Source: Senimuribacter sp049852125 | GTDB lineage: Bacteria; Bacillota; Clostridia; Peptostreptococcales; Anaerovoracaceae | Assembly: GCF_049852125.1 (NCBI RefSeq) | Contig: NZ_CP187532.1 | Location: 1,922,001 to 1,986,000, forward strand | DNA length: 64,000 nt | Direction of reading: 5' to 3' | Shown here: piece after piece, positions 23,474 to 32,380 of the stretch | How the letters are laid out: each line of letters begins with the position of its first letter | How positions within the stretch are numbered: position 1 is the first letter of the stretch | The notes under the pieces: generated by a model | Database searches by the model: none | Seen by the model: only the letters and a program-made list of their open reading frames with translations | What the model was told of the DNA's origin: nothing | Made by a program: the position numbers and the translations under genes

Positions 23474-23671
23474 ATGAAGAATCGTTTAGAAGAAATTCGT
23501 ACGGCAAAGGGTATCAAGCAGGATGAACTGGCCAAAGCGCTGGAAGTTTCACGTCAGACCATCAGTTCACTGGAAAACGGCAAGTACAACCCATCCATAC
23601 TGCTCGCTTTTAAAATTGCCAGATACTTTCAGCTGTCTATTGAAGAAATTTTTATTTATGAGGAGGAATAA
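23474..23671 (+). CDS. XRE-family regulator (YozG/YgzD-like)
   Basis: A 65-residue protein that is almost entirely an HTH domain (IKQDELAKALEVSRQTISSL, then NGKYNPSILLAFKIARYF). This short class of regulators is common in Firmicutes and usually precedes a gene for a small multi-span membrane protein, as here. It probably represses its own operon through the TGTAAAG palindromes. Confidence 0.85.
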   Translation: MKNRLEEIRTAKGIKQDELAKALEVSRQTISSLENGKYNPSILLAFKIARYFQLSIEEIFIYEEE

Positions 23672-23675
23672 TATT

Positions 23676-24119
23676 ATGCTCTGTAAAATATTTGGAAAAG
23701 ATAATTCTGTACTAAATATTACTTTAATCATCGCCGGTGTCGTTGCTATAGCCTTCGGTTTATGGTACTCCCATATCACGCCAGAAGATGTGCATCACCT
23801 GCAGATGCTGGCAGGTATGTTCACCGGTATGGGATCTGCGTTTCTTGCCATTGGCATACTGAATGCTCTGCGAAGTCGTTTCGGCTCTGCAGAGAAGAAA
23901 AAACAACGGGAAATTGAAAAAAATGATGAGCGAAATATTCAACTGACCCATTACGCGATGTCCGTCGCCGCCTTCGCTTCCGTACTCATCTCTGCAGTTT
24001 TAATCTTTGTATTTACAGCCCTTGATTACATTCTCGCTTCTATGCTGCTTCTGTCCAGCCTATATGTGGAACTGGCGGTTTTCTTCATCGCTTATAAAGC
24101 GCTCGGGAAAAAAATGTAA
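23676..24119 (+). CDS. Small multi-span membrane protein paired with XRE regulator
   Basis: A 147-residue protein. The start at 23676 is set by GAGGAGG 9 nt upstream, and it begins 4 bases after the regulator stop. Four membrane segments are visible (ITLIIAGVVAIAFGLW; MFTGMGSAFLAIGIL; MSVAAFASVLISAVLIFVF; YILASMLLLSSLYVEL). A cytosolic charged loop with KKKQREIEKNDERNIQL lies between the second and third, a signature of DUF2178-like proteins. Function unknown. Confidence 0.7.
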   Translation: MLCKIFGKDNSVLNITLIIAGVVAIAFGLWYSHITPEDVHHLQMLAGMFTGMGSAFLAIGILNALRSRFGSAEKKKQREIEKNDERNIQLTHYAMSVAAFASVLISAVLIFVFTALDYILASMLLLSSLYVELAVFFIAYKALGKKM

Positions 24120-24127
24120 TATAAAAT

Positions 24128-24293
24128 GTTGTGCAGGCGCAGCCATATAAAACTGATTTGCACAACTAGCTTTGCCAAGAGTTGTGCAAATCAGCGTTGC
24201 AGAAGCATTCTCTACACAACTCACCGAATCTTTCACCCACTTAAACAGCAAAAGTTGTGCATATTGCAGGCATTCTCACCTAATCTGCACAAC
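24128..24293. repeat. Cluster of GTTGTGCA/TGCACAAC motifs with a perfect inverted repeat
   Basis: Within 166 bp GTTGTGCA occurs at 24128, 24181 and 24254, and TGCACAAC at 24159 and 24286, with a variant ACACAACT near 24213. Copies 24155-24167 and 24180-24192 form a perfect 13-bp inverted repeat (GATTTGCACAACT) with a 12-base loop. It lies between convergent genes and has no T-run, so it is not a plain terminator. It could be a protein-binding array or a small palindromic element. Confidence 0.65.
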
Positions 24294-24350
24294 TTCTCAA
24301 AACGCATACCCCTTTATCAATCTCACATCAACAAGGGATGCAATGCGATT

Positions 24351-25484
24351 TTACTCTACAATTCGTCTCACTGTAATGACCGGGCCTGTATAGCTTGCAC
24401 CCGTTACCGCGATGCCCATACTTTCATTGACTGCATGCACAATCATGCCGCCTCCGATATAGATTCCAACATGTCCGTAATGACAGACCAGATCTCCTGG
24501 CAACGCCTCCGCCAACGATACCTCTTTGCCATAGCCGCGCATCACGCCTGCATCATGTGCCATGGTAATGCCAAAGTGTTTATATACAGCTAAAACAAAG
24601 CCTGAGCAGTCAGCGCCATTGGTCAAACTGCTGCCTCCATACACATATGGATTTCCAACAAATTTCAGAGCATAATTGGCAACTGCCTGTCCGTCGCCCT
24701 GGTAAGTTGAACCATTAGGAGGCGCCGGCAAAATGCCTGTCCCTTTAACGATAATTTTCTTTTTCGATGGTTTCAGCACCTTTGATTCCTGAACCTCTGA
24801 ATGAACGATCTTACCATTTTCACAGGTCACCAGCTCTGTCACCTGTTTCTTCCCATAAGCGCCCTCTTGTTTTATCACCGTGGTATTCTTCAAAACCTCA
24901 GAGGAGGTCTCTGTTACCGTCTGATATTTAATTCTCTTTTCAGAGGTCAATAATTGGGTTGTCGTAACTGTGACCATCGGCTTTGTCTCATACAGCTTTA
25001 ATTCATCTCCCGGGAAAAGAGTCGCGATATCCTTTGTATCATTCATCTCCGCCAGCTGACGCACGGTAAATCCATGCTTTTCAGCAATTCCCCAAGCGCT
25101 GTCCCCGCTTTTTACTGTATAGATAGTTTTCTTCTTAGTTCCGGAAAGAATATAGTCAACTGTATCATTTACTTTACTCACCTTCGGAGCTTCAGATACG
25201 CGATAGGTCTTTTTTTCTACTGCCATTGCCGGAGAACATTTGATGGATTGCACCTCTGCCCCTTCAACAACATAATGATTTTTTACATTTTTAATAACCT
25301 TTTTCGCGCTGCTTTCGCTGGAAAACACAGCTACAGTTTTTTTGCCGATCTTTACGGTCCAATAATCCTCATTGGCATAAGCCTTTAAGGTGCTGGTTGC
25401 CACAATGGCTAAAACAGCAATTGCAAGGATAAAAATCCCTGCAATTACATATCTTTTTGCTTTCTTCTGTTTTAAAAAGTTCAT
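24351..25484 (-). CDS. Cell wall hydrolase: LysM, G5 and NlpC/P60 domains
   Basis: A 377-residue exported protein. Membrane/signal segment at about 12-36, a LysM domain at about 120-165 (YTVKSGDSAWGIAEKHGFT), a G5 domain at about 170-250 (VTTTQLLTSEKRIKYQT) and an NlpC/P60 endopeptidase at about 265-377. The catalytic Cys is Cys293 (NGADCSGFV), with His in YGHVGIYIG and a third polar residue in VHAVNES. Cleaves peptidoglycan stem peptides. It is 18 bases downstream of a paralogue and probably shares its transcript. Confidence 0.93.
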   Translation of the reverse strand: MNFLKQKKAKRYVIAGIFILAIAVLAIVATSTLKAYANEDYWTVKIGKKTVAVFSSESSAKKVIKNVKNHYVVEGAEVQSIKCSPAMAVEKKTYRVSEAPKVSKVNDTVDYILSGTKKKTIYTVKSGDSAWGIAEKHGFTVRQLAEMNDTKDIATLFPGDELKLYETKPMVTVTTTQLLTSEKRIKYQTVTETSSEVLKNTTVIKQEGAYGKKQVTELVTCENGKIVHSEVQESKVLKPSKKKIIVKGTGILPAPPNGSTYQGDGQAVANYALKFVGNPYVYGGSSLTNGADCSGFVLAVYKHFGITMAHDAGVMRGYGKEVSLAEALPGDLVCHYGHVGIYIGGGMIVHAVNESMGIAVTGASYTGPVITVRRIVE

Positions 25485-25502
25485 AAAACAATCCTTCTTC
25501 AG

Positions 25503-26681
25503 TTAATCGAAGATACGTCTAACGGCAATTACGCTGCCAGTATACCCAACGCTGGTGATTCTAATACCAAGACGCTCGTTAACAGCATGTATTGCTTTTC
25601 CGTTTCCTGCGTAAATTGCAACATGTCCCGGATATATCAGGATATCGCCTTTCTTAACATTCTTATAAGAAACAGCTTTACCTACGCCGGACTGTCCAAC
25701 GCGTGGAAGATTCACGCCAAAATGCTTAAAGATGGAATATACAAAGCCTGAACAGTCTGCACCGTTGGTCAGGCTAGTTCCACCATAGCTATATGGATTT
25801 CCTATGAAATTTTTAGCGTAATCCACAACCTCAGAACCATCTACGAAGTCAAAGGTCTTTCCCGCTTTAGCCGTAACCGTACCAGTACCCTTCAGAACAA
25901 CTTTGTCTGTCGGTTCCTGAATTACTTCGGATGAAATCAACTCACTACTCGTCGTCTTGCCGTTTACCTTCGTAAGCTGACGAACAACCTGCTTCTGACC
26001 TTTTTTTCCCTTTTTCTGGATCTTCATCTCGCCCTTCTTCAAAGAGGAGGTCTTCTTATAAACAGTGTCGTAGTCAATTGACTTCGTTGAGGTCACTTCC
26101 TCTACCGTTGTTACATGTACATACGGTACTTCTTTATACAAGACGATATAGGTTCCTTCTTTTATGGTTTCATCAGACTCATACTCATCAAAGTTCAGTT
26201 TGACCAACTTATCGGCGATCAAATCTTTCTCTTTGGCAAGAGAATCTAAGGAGTCGCCCTCTTTCGTCTTATATACATAATATTCGTTCTTGCCCTCGCT
26301 CAAACGCTTAACGGCTTCTTCTATATCACATACAGAACCGCTCATAGCCGCAAACTCATCATCAGCAATTTCGAATATCTGGCTCACCTGGATTTGAGGA
26401 TCAAACTGCACGTCCAGCACATTAGATCCTTCTGACAGATAATAGTTCTTTAGCCCCTCTATTACCTGCTTTCCGGCTTCTTCAGAATCAACGTATAAAA
26501 TTTCTTCATCTCCAATAATAATCGCCCAATTTCCGTTCTGGCTTTCCGTTTCAGCAGCATATGCCCCACTGCCGGAACCGCATACCATCACAAAAGTCAT
26601 CAAAGCGATCAAAATAACTGAGGCAGTTGTTTTAAACACCCTTTTGATTTTAGTATTGACTCTCGTCATCGGATTTGTCAT
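25503..26681 (-). CDS. Cell wall hydrolase: LysM, G5 and NlpC/P60 domains (paralogue)
   Basis: A 392-residue exported protein. The start at 26681 (MTNPMTRV) follows AGGAAG. Signal segment at about 17-46 (TASVILIALMTFVMVCGSGS). A divergent LysM (YYVYKTKEGDSLDSLAKEKD), a G5 domain (VTTVEEVTSTKSIDYDT) and a C-terminal NlpC/P60 domain with NGADCSGFV, YPGHVAIYAG and HAVNERLG follow. Same domain order as the next gene, so this is a tandem duplication that has diverged, mostly in the N-terminal half. Confidence 0.92.
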   Translation of the reverse strand: MTNPMTRVNTKIKRVFKTTASVILIALMTFVMVCGSGSGAYAAETESQNGNWAIIIGDEEILYVDSEEAGKQVIEGLKNYYLSEGSNVLDVQFDPQIQVSQIFEIADDEFAAMSGSVCDIEEAVKRLSEGKNEYYVYKTKEGDSLDSLAKEKDLIADKLVKLNFDEYESDETIKEGTYIVLYKEVPYVHVTTVEEVTSTKSIDYDTVYKKTSSLKKGEMKIQKKGKKGQKQVVRQLTKVNGKTTSSELISSEVIQEPTDKVVLKGTGTVTAKAGKTFDFVDGSEVVDYAKNFIGNPYSYGGTSLTNGADCSGFVYSIFKHFGVNLPRVGQSGVGKAVSYKNVKKGDILIYPGHVAIYAGNGKAIHAVNERLGIRITSVGYTGSVIAVRRIFD

Positions 26682-26793
26682 AATACTATCTTCCTTTTCA
26701 TGTTTTTCAATTGTCTCACAGGTATTATCATACTTTATATACACAAAAAAGTCAATGTTTTTACCGATTTTTCACACAATTTTCACAAACAAA

Positions 26794-26833
26794 AACCTGC
26801 ATTATCGTTGTAATTTCAACGTTTATGCAGGTT
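26794..26833 (-). terminator. Terminator after the PAP2 gene
   Basis: Outer arms AACCTGCAT/ATGCAGGTT and inner arms CGTTG/CAACG make a long hairpin. On the minus strand it is followed by TTTTTGTTTG. Confidence 0.85.
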
Positions 26834-26852
26834 CATGATTTCTTAAGATTTC

Positions 26853-27506
26853 TTAAGAATCCTCATTTTCATTTATTATATTTTTTCTCAATATTGCATA
26901 AATAGTCACACCAAGAACAACCGAAGCTGCCACATCCAATGCCGAATGCTGTTTGACAAAACAAGTTGCAGCGCAGATCAACGTAGCCAAAATCCAAGTA
27001 AAGACTTTGACAGAGACCCTCTGCACTTTCTTACTGGCGCTGATTGCCATAGCCGCGAAAATTGCTCCCAGAGCATGCATGCTCGGTATGACGTTGGTAT
27101 TGGTATCAGCAGCATAGACGAATCGAACCAGATCAACGAAGACGTTATCTCTCTCAAATATCTCCGGACGTAAATCCTGTCCATTGGGAAAAACAATGCA
27201 CAGCAAAATACTCAAGGAAAATCCGCATATAATGCAATACATATATAGCCGAAATACCGGTATATCCTGTATAAGAAGCCAAATTCCCACCACAAATAAC
27301 AAGATATACCACAAATAATACGGCACAATGAAATATTCACAAAACGGTATCAAGTCATCCAAAGGGCAATATGATACCCAATATTCCGCCGTCTCAGGAA
27401 CTAAATATTCCATTGCGAAGAAACTGATCAAATAAACCGGCACATATAATATCAATAATAAATGACGGTATTTTTTTACCTCTATCTCCCTTCCCCTTAT
27501 CTTCAT
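26853..27506 (-). CDS. PAP2-family membrane phosphatase/phosphotransferase
   Basis: A 217-residue protein with about six membrane segments. The inositolphosphotransferase-like PAP2 motifs are seen: LRPEIF early, VIPSMHALGAIFAAMA in the middle, and a late KQHSALDVAAS with the catalytic His-Asp. The start overlaps the lipid kinase stop by 4 bases (ATGA). Next to a diacylglycerol-kinase-like gene, it probably acts on phosphatidate or an isoprenoid diphosphate. The substrate cannot be told. Confidence 0.8.
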   Translation of the reverse strand: MKIRGREIEVKKYRHLLLILYVPVYLISFFAMEYLVPETAEYWVSYCPLDDLIPFCEYFIVPYYLWYILLFVVGIWLLIQDIPVFRLYMYCIICGFSLSILLCIVFPNGQDLRPEIFERDNVFVDLVRFVYAADTNTNVIPSMHALGAIFAAMAISASKKVQRVSVKVFTWILATLICAATCFVKQHSALDVAASVVLGVTIYAILRKNIINENEDS

Positions 27507-28399
27507 TTTCGTCTTTCCGTCCTTACCAGCCGAATAGCATTCTGTAGATTTTGTATCTGAATCGTTTCACTCCCTTGCTGATACTCTCCGTCTAAAGTCC
27601 AAGGCATAGACGGATCCGCGGTGACCTCCAAATGGCTACTGCTAAAAAATGAAATCATCGGAGAATGGAAATTCTGCGTTGCTATGGCGAGAATAATCTG
27701 ATTTAATTCCAGGATATTAGAAGGAGACTTGACTAGCAGCACTTCAAACTTTCCGTCGTTCATATCCACAAGATCGTCAGATAAGGTCAAAATTCCGCCT
27801 ACAGAAGTAGAGTTGCAGACTGCGCCAAAGAGATACTCTCCGCCATATACGCCCTGCTCCATCTTCATCCAAACCTTCATCGGCCTGATAGATGGAATAT
27901 CCTTGATCCCTTCCAGAATATACGCCACATGACCTAAAATATTTTTAATAGATTGAGGCGCCTCATAGGATGCCTGTGTAAACGCCCCAAAGGAAGCGAC
28001 ATAGGAAAAATATCTTCCATTAAAGCAGCCTACATCTAAATGCTTTGGCTCGCCTGCTACAATATCCCTGGCCGCCTGTACTACATCTGTGGACAGATGC
28101 ATACTGTCAGCAAAGTCATTTGTGCTTCCGGCGGGAATATAACCGATCGGCACATCAGCCTTTGCCTCTAAGATACCTGCAATAACTTCATTAAAGGTAC
28201 CATCTCCGCCGATACATACTACCATATCGAAATCCGCCGCCCTTTCTCTGGCAATAACCGTACCGTCTCCTGATTCCATAGTAGTCTTCACTACCGTCTC
28301 AAAACCCGCTTCACAAAATACTTGTATAATCTCGACAAAATATTTATTCGCCTGCTTCGTGCCCGCGCACGGATTTAAAATAATCAATACCTTTTTCAT
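27503..28399 (-). CDS. Diacylglycerol/sphingosine kinase-like lipid kinase (YegS/DagK type)
   Basis: A 298-residue protein. The start at 28399 is taken, one codon after a TTG. Motifs: LIILNPCAGTK at the N-terminus, the nucleotide-binding GGDGTFNEVIAG, the PAGSTNDFADSM loop, and the C-terminal PWTLDGEY. All are characteristic of the DAGK catalytic domain. It phosphorylates a lipid alcohol, likely diacylglycerol. Translationally coupled to the PAP2 gene, so kinase and phosphatase may form a lipid-recycling pair. Confidence 0.88.
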   Translation of the reverse strand: MKKVLIILNPCAGTKQANKYFVEIIQVFCEAGFETVVKTTMESGDGTVIARERAADFDMVVCIGGDGTFNEVIAGILEAKADVPIGYIPAGSTNDFADSMHLSTDVVQAARDIVAGEPKHLDVGCFNGRYFSYVASFGAFTQASYEAPQSIKNILGHVAYILEGIKDIPSIRPMKVWMKMEQGVYGGEYLFGAVCNSTSVGGILTLSDDLVDMNDGKFEVLLVKSPSNILELNQIILAIATQNFHSPMISFFSSSHLEVTADPSMPWTLDGEYQQGSETIQIQNLQNAIRLVRTERRK

Positions 28400-28425
28400 C
28401 AATCCCGTTTTCCTTTCTTAATTCA

Positions 28426-29157
28426 TTATTCTACATTTATTTCTAAGTATATATCCTCTCTTTCTGTATCTTCAGACTGATTTACTTTAATTTTCTTGCC
28501 GCTTGCAAGAGGCCATCGAAAATGTCCGGAGATTACCATGCCGTCGGAAGCAAAAATCCTGTCTTCCTCTGCCGCGGGGTCCTTGCCATGTTGAATGATA
28601 AACGGTCTGCCCCAGATATTATAGCGTCTTGATACGATCGCTACATGACTGGATTCAAAAGTAACAATGTCCCCCGGCTGCCACGCCATAATGTCATCAA
28701 CATCATTCGTCAGTACGATAGCGTTACGCCGCAAAAACCTCTCCATCTGCGGTACCAGGCGAAAATCAATATTGGGATCTTGTACTGCAATGATATCCTC
28801 ATAATAATAGAAACTCTCTCCAATTTCCTCATCCATCAGCAGCTTCAGATCCACACCGATGCTTTCCAATGCCTTCCACACCACATCTGTACATACGCCT
28901 ATATTATCCGGGGGATAAGCATTGGAAAAATACTGATCATCATAGCGCAGTTCTCGATTGCTTATGTACTCCCTTGCAGCAGACATCATCTTTCTGCCCT
29001 GCAGCTGCTGCGTTCGAAGTATATCGACCGCCATTGAATCGCCATCGCTGCCGCAGCTGTGTAGCAGAAACGTGATTCCGCCTACCAGCAAACAAATCAA
29101 AACAAAAACAATAACGAAAAATCTCGGCCTTATCCTGTATCTTTTCTTTCCTCTCAT
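28426..29157 (-). CDS. DUF1287 family exported protein
   Basis: A 243-residue protein with an N-terminal membrane/signal segment (FFVIVFVLICLLVGGITFLL). The DUF1287 core is clear: YFSNAYPPDNIGVCTDVVWKA carries the probable catalytic Cys, MAWQPGDIVTFESSHVAIV the His, and FIIQHGKDP a further conserved turn. The family has the NlpC/P60-like fold and is presumed to act on the cell wall. Part of the leftward mntP-to-PAP2 cluster. Confidence 0.85.
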   Translation of the reverse strand: MRGKKRYRIRPRFFVIVFVLICLLVGGITFLLHSCGSDGDSMAVDILRTQQLQGRKMMSAAREYISNRELRYDDQYFSNAYPPDNIGVCTDVVWKALESIGVDLKLLMDEEIGESFYYYEDIIAVQDPNIDFRLVPQMERFLRRNAIVLTNDVDDIMAWQPGDIVTFESSHVAIVSRRYNIWGRPFIIQHGKDPAAEEDRIFASDGMVISGHFRWPLASGKKIKVNQSEDTEREDIYLEINVE

Positions 29158-29179
29158 GGACGCTTGTCCTCCATCTTTT

Positions 29180-30019
29180 CTAACTTAAATATCCACACGC
29201 TCCATCTCCATCCCTGGTGTCTCTCCAAACCTTATTAAACAGAATGCCGAGACAGAGTACCCACGCGAGAAAATAGAACCACATCAGCAAAGCAGCAATA
29301 TTTGCCAAAGAACCATATATAATGTCATAATTAGCAGTGTAATCCGCATAATTAGAATAGACGATCGTCACAACCAACATGCCTATCGCCCCGAAAATAC
29401 TGCCGGGTACAATTTCGCGAAAGCTCAGCTTTTCATTGGGCAGCACGTAATAGTTATACGAAACCATGAGAAAATACAGTGTTCCCGCGAGCGGCCACCG
29501 CAAAAACGTCCATAAGCTGTCGATCACAGAGCCTACGATAATCTTTCCAAAAACCAATTTCAAAATCGCCTCGCCATAAACCGGTATAATGATAACAAAA
29601 GCCAAAGTAAATACAGTCATTGCCATGGTACGAAAGGAGCGGAATCTCTCACGCCAGAAATTTCCCGTAGTCTTGCCTCCTGAATACGTATAATTGGCAA
29701 TCCGCATCATAGAAAACTGCGCTCTGGATGCAGCCCACAGCGCTGTAATAATCATAACGATATTAGAGGTTGTCGCCGGCCTGTTCTTCAGCAATCCCCG
29801 TAAAGTGTCCGCCATAGACGGCGAAACGTATTTGACAATCCATTCGTTAATAATATCAATAGAGATATCCAAAAGACCCAGCAGCCGAGACAGAACGATC
29901 AAGGTCGGGACCAAAGATAGCATGATGTAAAACGACATCTGCGCCGCAAAGCCCTGATAATACGGATCCTGCAGTTGTTTGAACCCCAGTATGGTCATCC
30001 TGGCAAATCTGCTTTTCAT
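29180..30019 (-). CDS. YihY/BrkB-family membrane protein
   Basis: A 279-residue protein with six likely membrane segments. Family marks: YQGFAAQMSFYIMLSLVPTLI near the N-terminus, TAGNPAT-like region TLRGLLKNRPATTSN, and the late YGSLANIAALLMWFYFLAWVLCLG. Once called ribonuclease BN in error. Actual role in Firmicutes is unknown. It begins 2 bases after rdgB, so the two are coupled. Confidence 0.88.
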   Translation of the reverse strand: MKSRFARMTILGFKQLQDPYYQGFAAQMSFYIMLSLVPTLIVLSRLLGLLDISIDIINEWIVKYVSPSMADTLRGLLKNRPATTSNIVMIITALWAASRAQFSMMRIANYTYSGGKTTGNFWRERFRSFRTMAMTVFTLAFVIIIPVYGEAILKLVFGKIIVGSVIDSLWTFLRWPLAGTLYFLMVSYNYYVLPNEKLSFREIVPGSIFGAIGMLVVTIVYSNYADYTANYDIIYGSLANIAALLMWFYFLAWVLCLGILFNKVWRDTRDGDGACGYLS

Positions 30020-30021
30020 TC

Positions 30022-30621
30022 CTAAGCATTCCTTTCCGCAAGGAGTTTCTCCAGCTGTAACAGCGCTTTGGCCCGATGACTGATCTCATTCTTCTCCTCC
30101 GAATCAAACTGAGCGAAGGTTCTCTGAAAACCGTCAGGTACAAAGAGAGGATCATATCCGAAGCCATTCTCGCCTACCGGCGTGTCAATAATATGGCCTT
30201 CACATTCTCCTCTTGCAACCAGAGTTTCTCCATCAGGATAAATCATGGTAATGACAGAGACAAACTTCGCACGCCGCTCCTTGTACGGCACGCCTTCCAG
30301 CAAACTCAGCAGCTTCTGGTTGTTCTTTTCATCACCAGCGTCTTCGCCAGCAAACCGGGCAGAATACACGCCAGGCGCGCCGCCCAAATATTCTACCATC
30401 AATCCGGAATCATCCGCAATGGTTACCTTTCCGCACATCTTCATAATTTCGTTGGCCTTCTTAAAGGAGTTTTCTTCAAAGGTGTCTCCGTCCTCCTCAA
30501 TCTCCTCAGTAGGTAATCCCGCCTCGTCCCGGGAAATAACCTCCATGCCGAACTTTCTCGTTATAGCCTCAATCTCTGCAATCTTATGCGCGTTTCTTGA
30601 AGCTGCTATGATGGTTTCCAT
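30022..30621 (-). CDS. rdgB: dITP/XTP pyrophosphatase
   Basis: A 199-residue RdgB/HAM1 protein. The N-terminal substrate loop is IIAASRNAHKIAEI (usual SxNxxK), followed by EEDGDTFEENSFKKA, TIADDSGLMVEYLGGAPGVYSARFAGE with the catalytic Asp, and GENGFGYDPLFVPDG and SHRAKAL at the C-terminus. It hydrolyses noncanonical purine NTPs to monophosphates, which keeps dITP out of DNA. Confidence 0.96.
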   Translation of the reverse strand: METIIAASRNAHKIAEIEAITRKFGMEVISRDEAGLPTEEIEEDGDTFEENSFKKANEIMKMCGKVTIADDSGLMVEYLGGAPGVYSARFAGEDAGDEKNNQKLLSLLEGVPYKERRAKFVSVITMIYPDGETLVARGECEGHIIDTPVGENGFGYDPLFVPDGFQRTFAQFDSEEKNEISHRAKALLQLEKLLAERNA

Positions 30622-30661
30622 GTTTTTTTCCTTCCTAAATTAAATTCGTCTTTATGTATGA

Positions 30662-31204
30662 TCAAAGCGCTTTCAGCCCAATGATAACCAATATCAGACC
30701 ACCGGCAAGCTCAGCCCTATTACCCAACGCCTCGCCAAACCTTTGTCCGATCAAAAGCGCGACCGCTACCATAACGGCAGTAATCACGGTAATTAAACAA
30801 GCCGCGGGTAAAATATCGGCCTGTACTGCGCAAAAGGCCACGCCTACGGCAAACGCGTCGATACTGGTAGCAAATGCCTGCAGAATCAAAATCCTCATCG
30901 TCAGCCGTTTTTCAACAGAAGCTGCCTCGCCGTTCTGCAAACCTTCCCTGATCATATTGCCGCCAATTAAAGAGAGAATTAAGCAAATGACAATGCCGCT
31001 GTATTTGATAATGATACTTGCCAGCAATATTCCCGCAAAATAGCCAGCTATAGGCATCGCTCCCTGAAAGATACCAAACAGGAAAGGCATTGCTACGTAA
31101 TCCCTGCCGGGAAGTCTTCTGTACGCCATACCGTTGGTCACGGCTACAGCCACAGCGTCCATAGCCAAACCCACGCCAATAACTGCTGTTTCAACAATCC
31201 CCAT
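30662..31204 (-). CDS. mntP: Manganese efflux pump
   Basis: A 180-residue membrane protein. The start at 31204 is chosen because MGIVETAVIGVGLAMDAVAV aligns with the usual MntP N-terminus and GGGG lies 6 nt upstream. Two copies of the DAxAVxV motif are present (MDAVAVAV and IDAFAVGV), as in the internally duplicated MntP family with six helices. It exports Mn2+. I saw no yybP-ykoY riboswitch in the 168-bp upstream gap. Confidence 0.93.
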   Translation of the reverse strand: MGIVETAVIGVGLAMDAVAVAVTNGMAYRRLPGRDYVAMPFLFGIFQGAMPIAGYFAGILLASIIIKYSGIVICLILSLIGGNMIREGLQNGEAASVEKRLTMRILILQAFATSIDAFAVGVAFCAVQADILPAACLITVITAVMVAVALLIGQRFGEALGNRAELAGGLILVIIGLKAL

Positions 31205-31372
31205 AAATACCCCATCCAAAATATATTAAGTCTAAGTATATCATTTTCTGCTCTCTTTCGCAAGTTTCATGGCAAAGAAAACCATTTTATCTGCAAAAGA
31301 AAAAAGTTTATCCGTGCAAAAATGTATGCTATACTATAAATATTATTATGTGATAAGGAGCTTGTATTAACA

Positions 31373-32284
31373 ATGAAATTTACAATTTTAGATGCTTTTT
31401 CTATCAATTTAGGCGATCTTTCCTGGGATCCTATTTCAGAGCTCTGTGATTTTCACCCTTATGATAGAACAGAGAGTCATCAAATCTCAGACCATATTAC
31501 AGGATGCGACGGTTTTTTTGTCAGCAAATGCTCCATCACCCGTCAAATTATGGAGGCCTGTCCAACTTTAAAATTCATCGGTGTAACGGCTACCGGTTAT
31601 GACAATGTAGACATCCAAGCGGCAAAAGACCTGGGCATCGCAGTCTGTAACGTACCCGCCTATTCCACGGAAGCTGTAGCGCAGCACGCTTTCGCGCTCA
31701 TTCTTGAGCTGTCCAATAGAGCAGGCAGCTATAATGAAAGTATACAGCGAGGAAAATGGTACGAAACCAAAGATTTTACTTTTATTGAAGATCCTCTGAC
31801 CCTTTTAGATGGAAAATCCCTGGGTATTATCGGTTACGGCAACATTGGAAAAAGAGTTGCCCGCATCGGAGAAGCCTTCGGTATGAAGATAAATATCTAT
31901 AGTCAAAACAAAAAAGCCGCCATGGAATCCGATTTCCTGACGCTCCACTGTCCCCTGACGACGGAAAACAAAGGCTTTGTCAACACCAACTTCATCAATC
32001 AAATGAAAGACGGCGCAATCCTCATCAATACCGCCAGAGGCGCTCTGATAAATGAACCCGATCTGGCCGACGCTCTAAAAAGAGGTAAACTGGCAGCGGC
32101 GGCAGTGGACGTATTATCCTGCGAACCGCCGAAGATGCCAAATCCACTTATCGGACTGCCTAACTGTATTCTGACTCCCCATATCGCCTGGATGCCTAAA
32201 GAAACCCGTCAAAAAGTTATCGATATCTGCGCCGCAAATCTGCAAAGCTGGATGGAAGGCGGCAAGCTGAACCGAATCGTCTGA
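31373..32284 (+). CDS. D-2-hydroxyacid dehydrogenase (NAD-dependent)
   Basis: A 303-residue protein of the glycerate/lactate dehydrogenase type. GVTATGYDNVDIQAAKDLG is the substrate side, GYGNIGKRVARIG the NAD motif, INTARGALINEPDL the catalytic Arg, and CEPP plus TPHIAWMPKE the Glu and His. It is shorter than many relatives because the second half of the Rossmann domain is trimmed around SQNKKAAMES. The substrate is unknown (hydroxypyruvate is likely by similarity). TATACT lies upstream at about 31330. Confidence 0.88.
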   Translation: MKFTILDAFSINLGDLSWDPISELCDFHPYDRTESHQISDHITGCDGFFVSKCSITRQIMEACPTLKFIGVTATGYDNVDIQAAKDLGIAVCNVPAYSTEAVAQHAFALILELSNRAGSYNESIQRGKWYETKDFTFIEDPLTLLDGKSLGIIGYGNIGKRVARIGEAFGMKINIYSQNKKAAMESDFLTLHCPLTTENKGFVNTNFINQMKDGAILINTARGALINEPDLADALKRGKLAAAAVDVLSCEPPKMPNPLIGLPNCILTPHIAWMPKETRQKVIDICAANLQSWMEGGKLNRIV

Positions 32285-32328
32285 GGAAGGCACGCCTCTA
32301 ATTTCAGATCAAACTGAATAACTCAAAA

Positions 32329-32362
32329 GAGCAGCTCGGTTATAACTCGGCTGCTCCTTCTT
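32329..32362 (+). terminator. Terminator after the hydroxyacid dehydrogenase
   Basis: GAGCAGC and GCTGCTC form a 7-bp stem with a 14-base loop, followed by CTTCTTTT. Confidence 0.75.
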
Positions 32363-32380
32363 TTCATTATGTAGAAAATA

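Noticed and set aside
31205..31372. yybP-ykoY manganese riboswitch before mntP
   Set aside because: The divergent gap is short and I could not find the conserved paired loops or a terminator.
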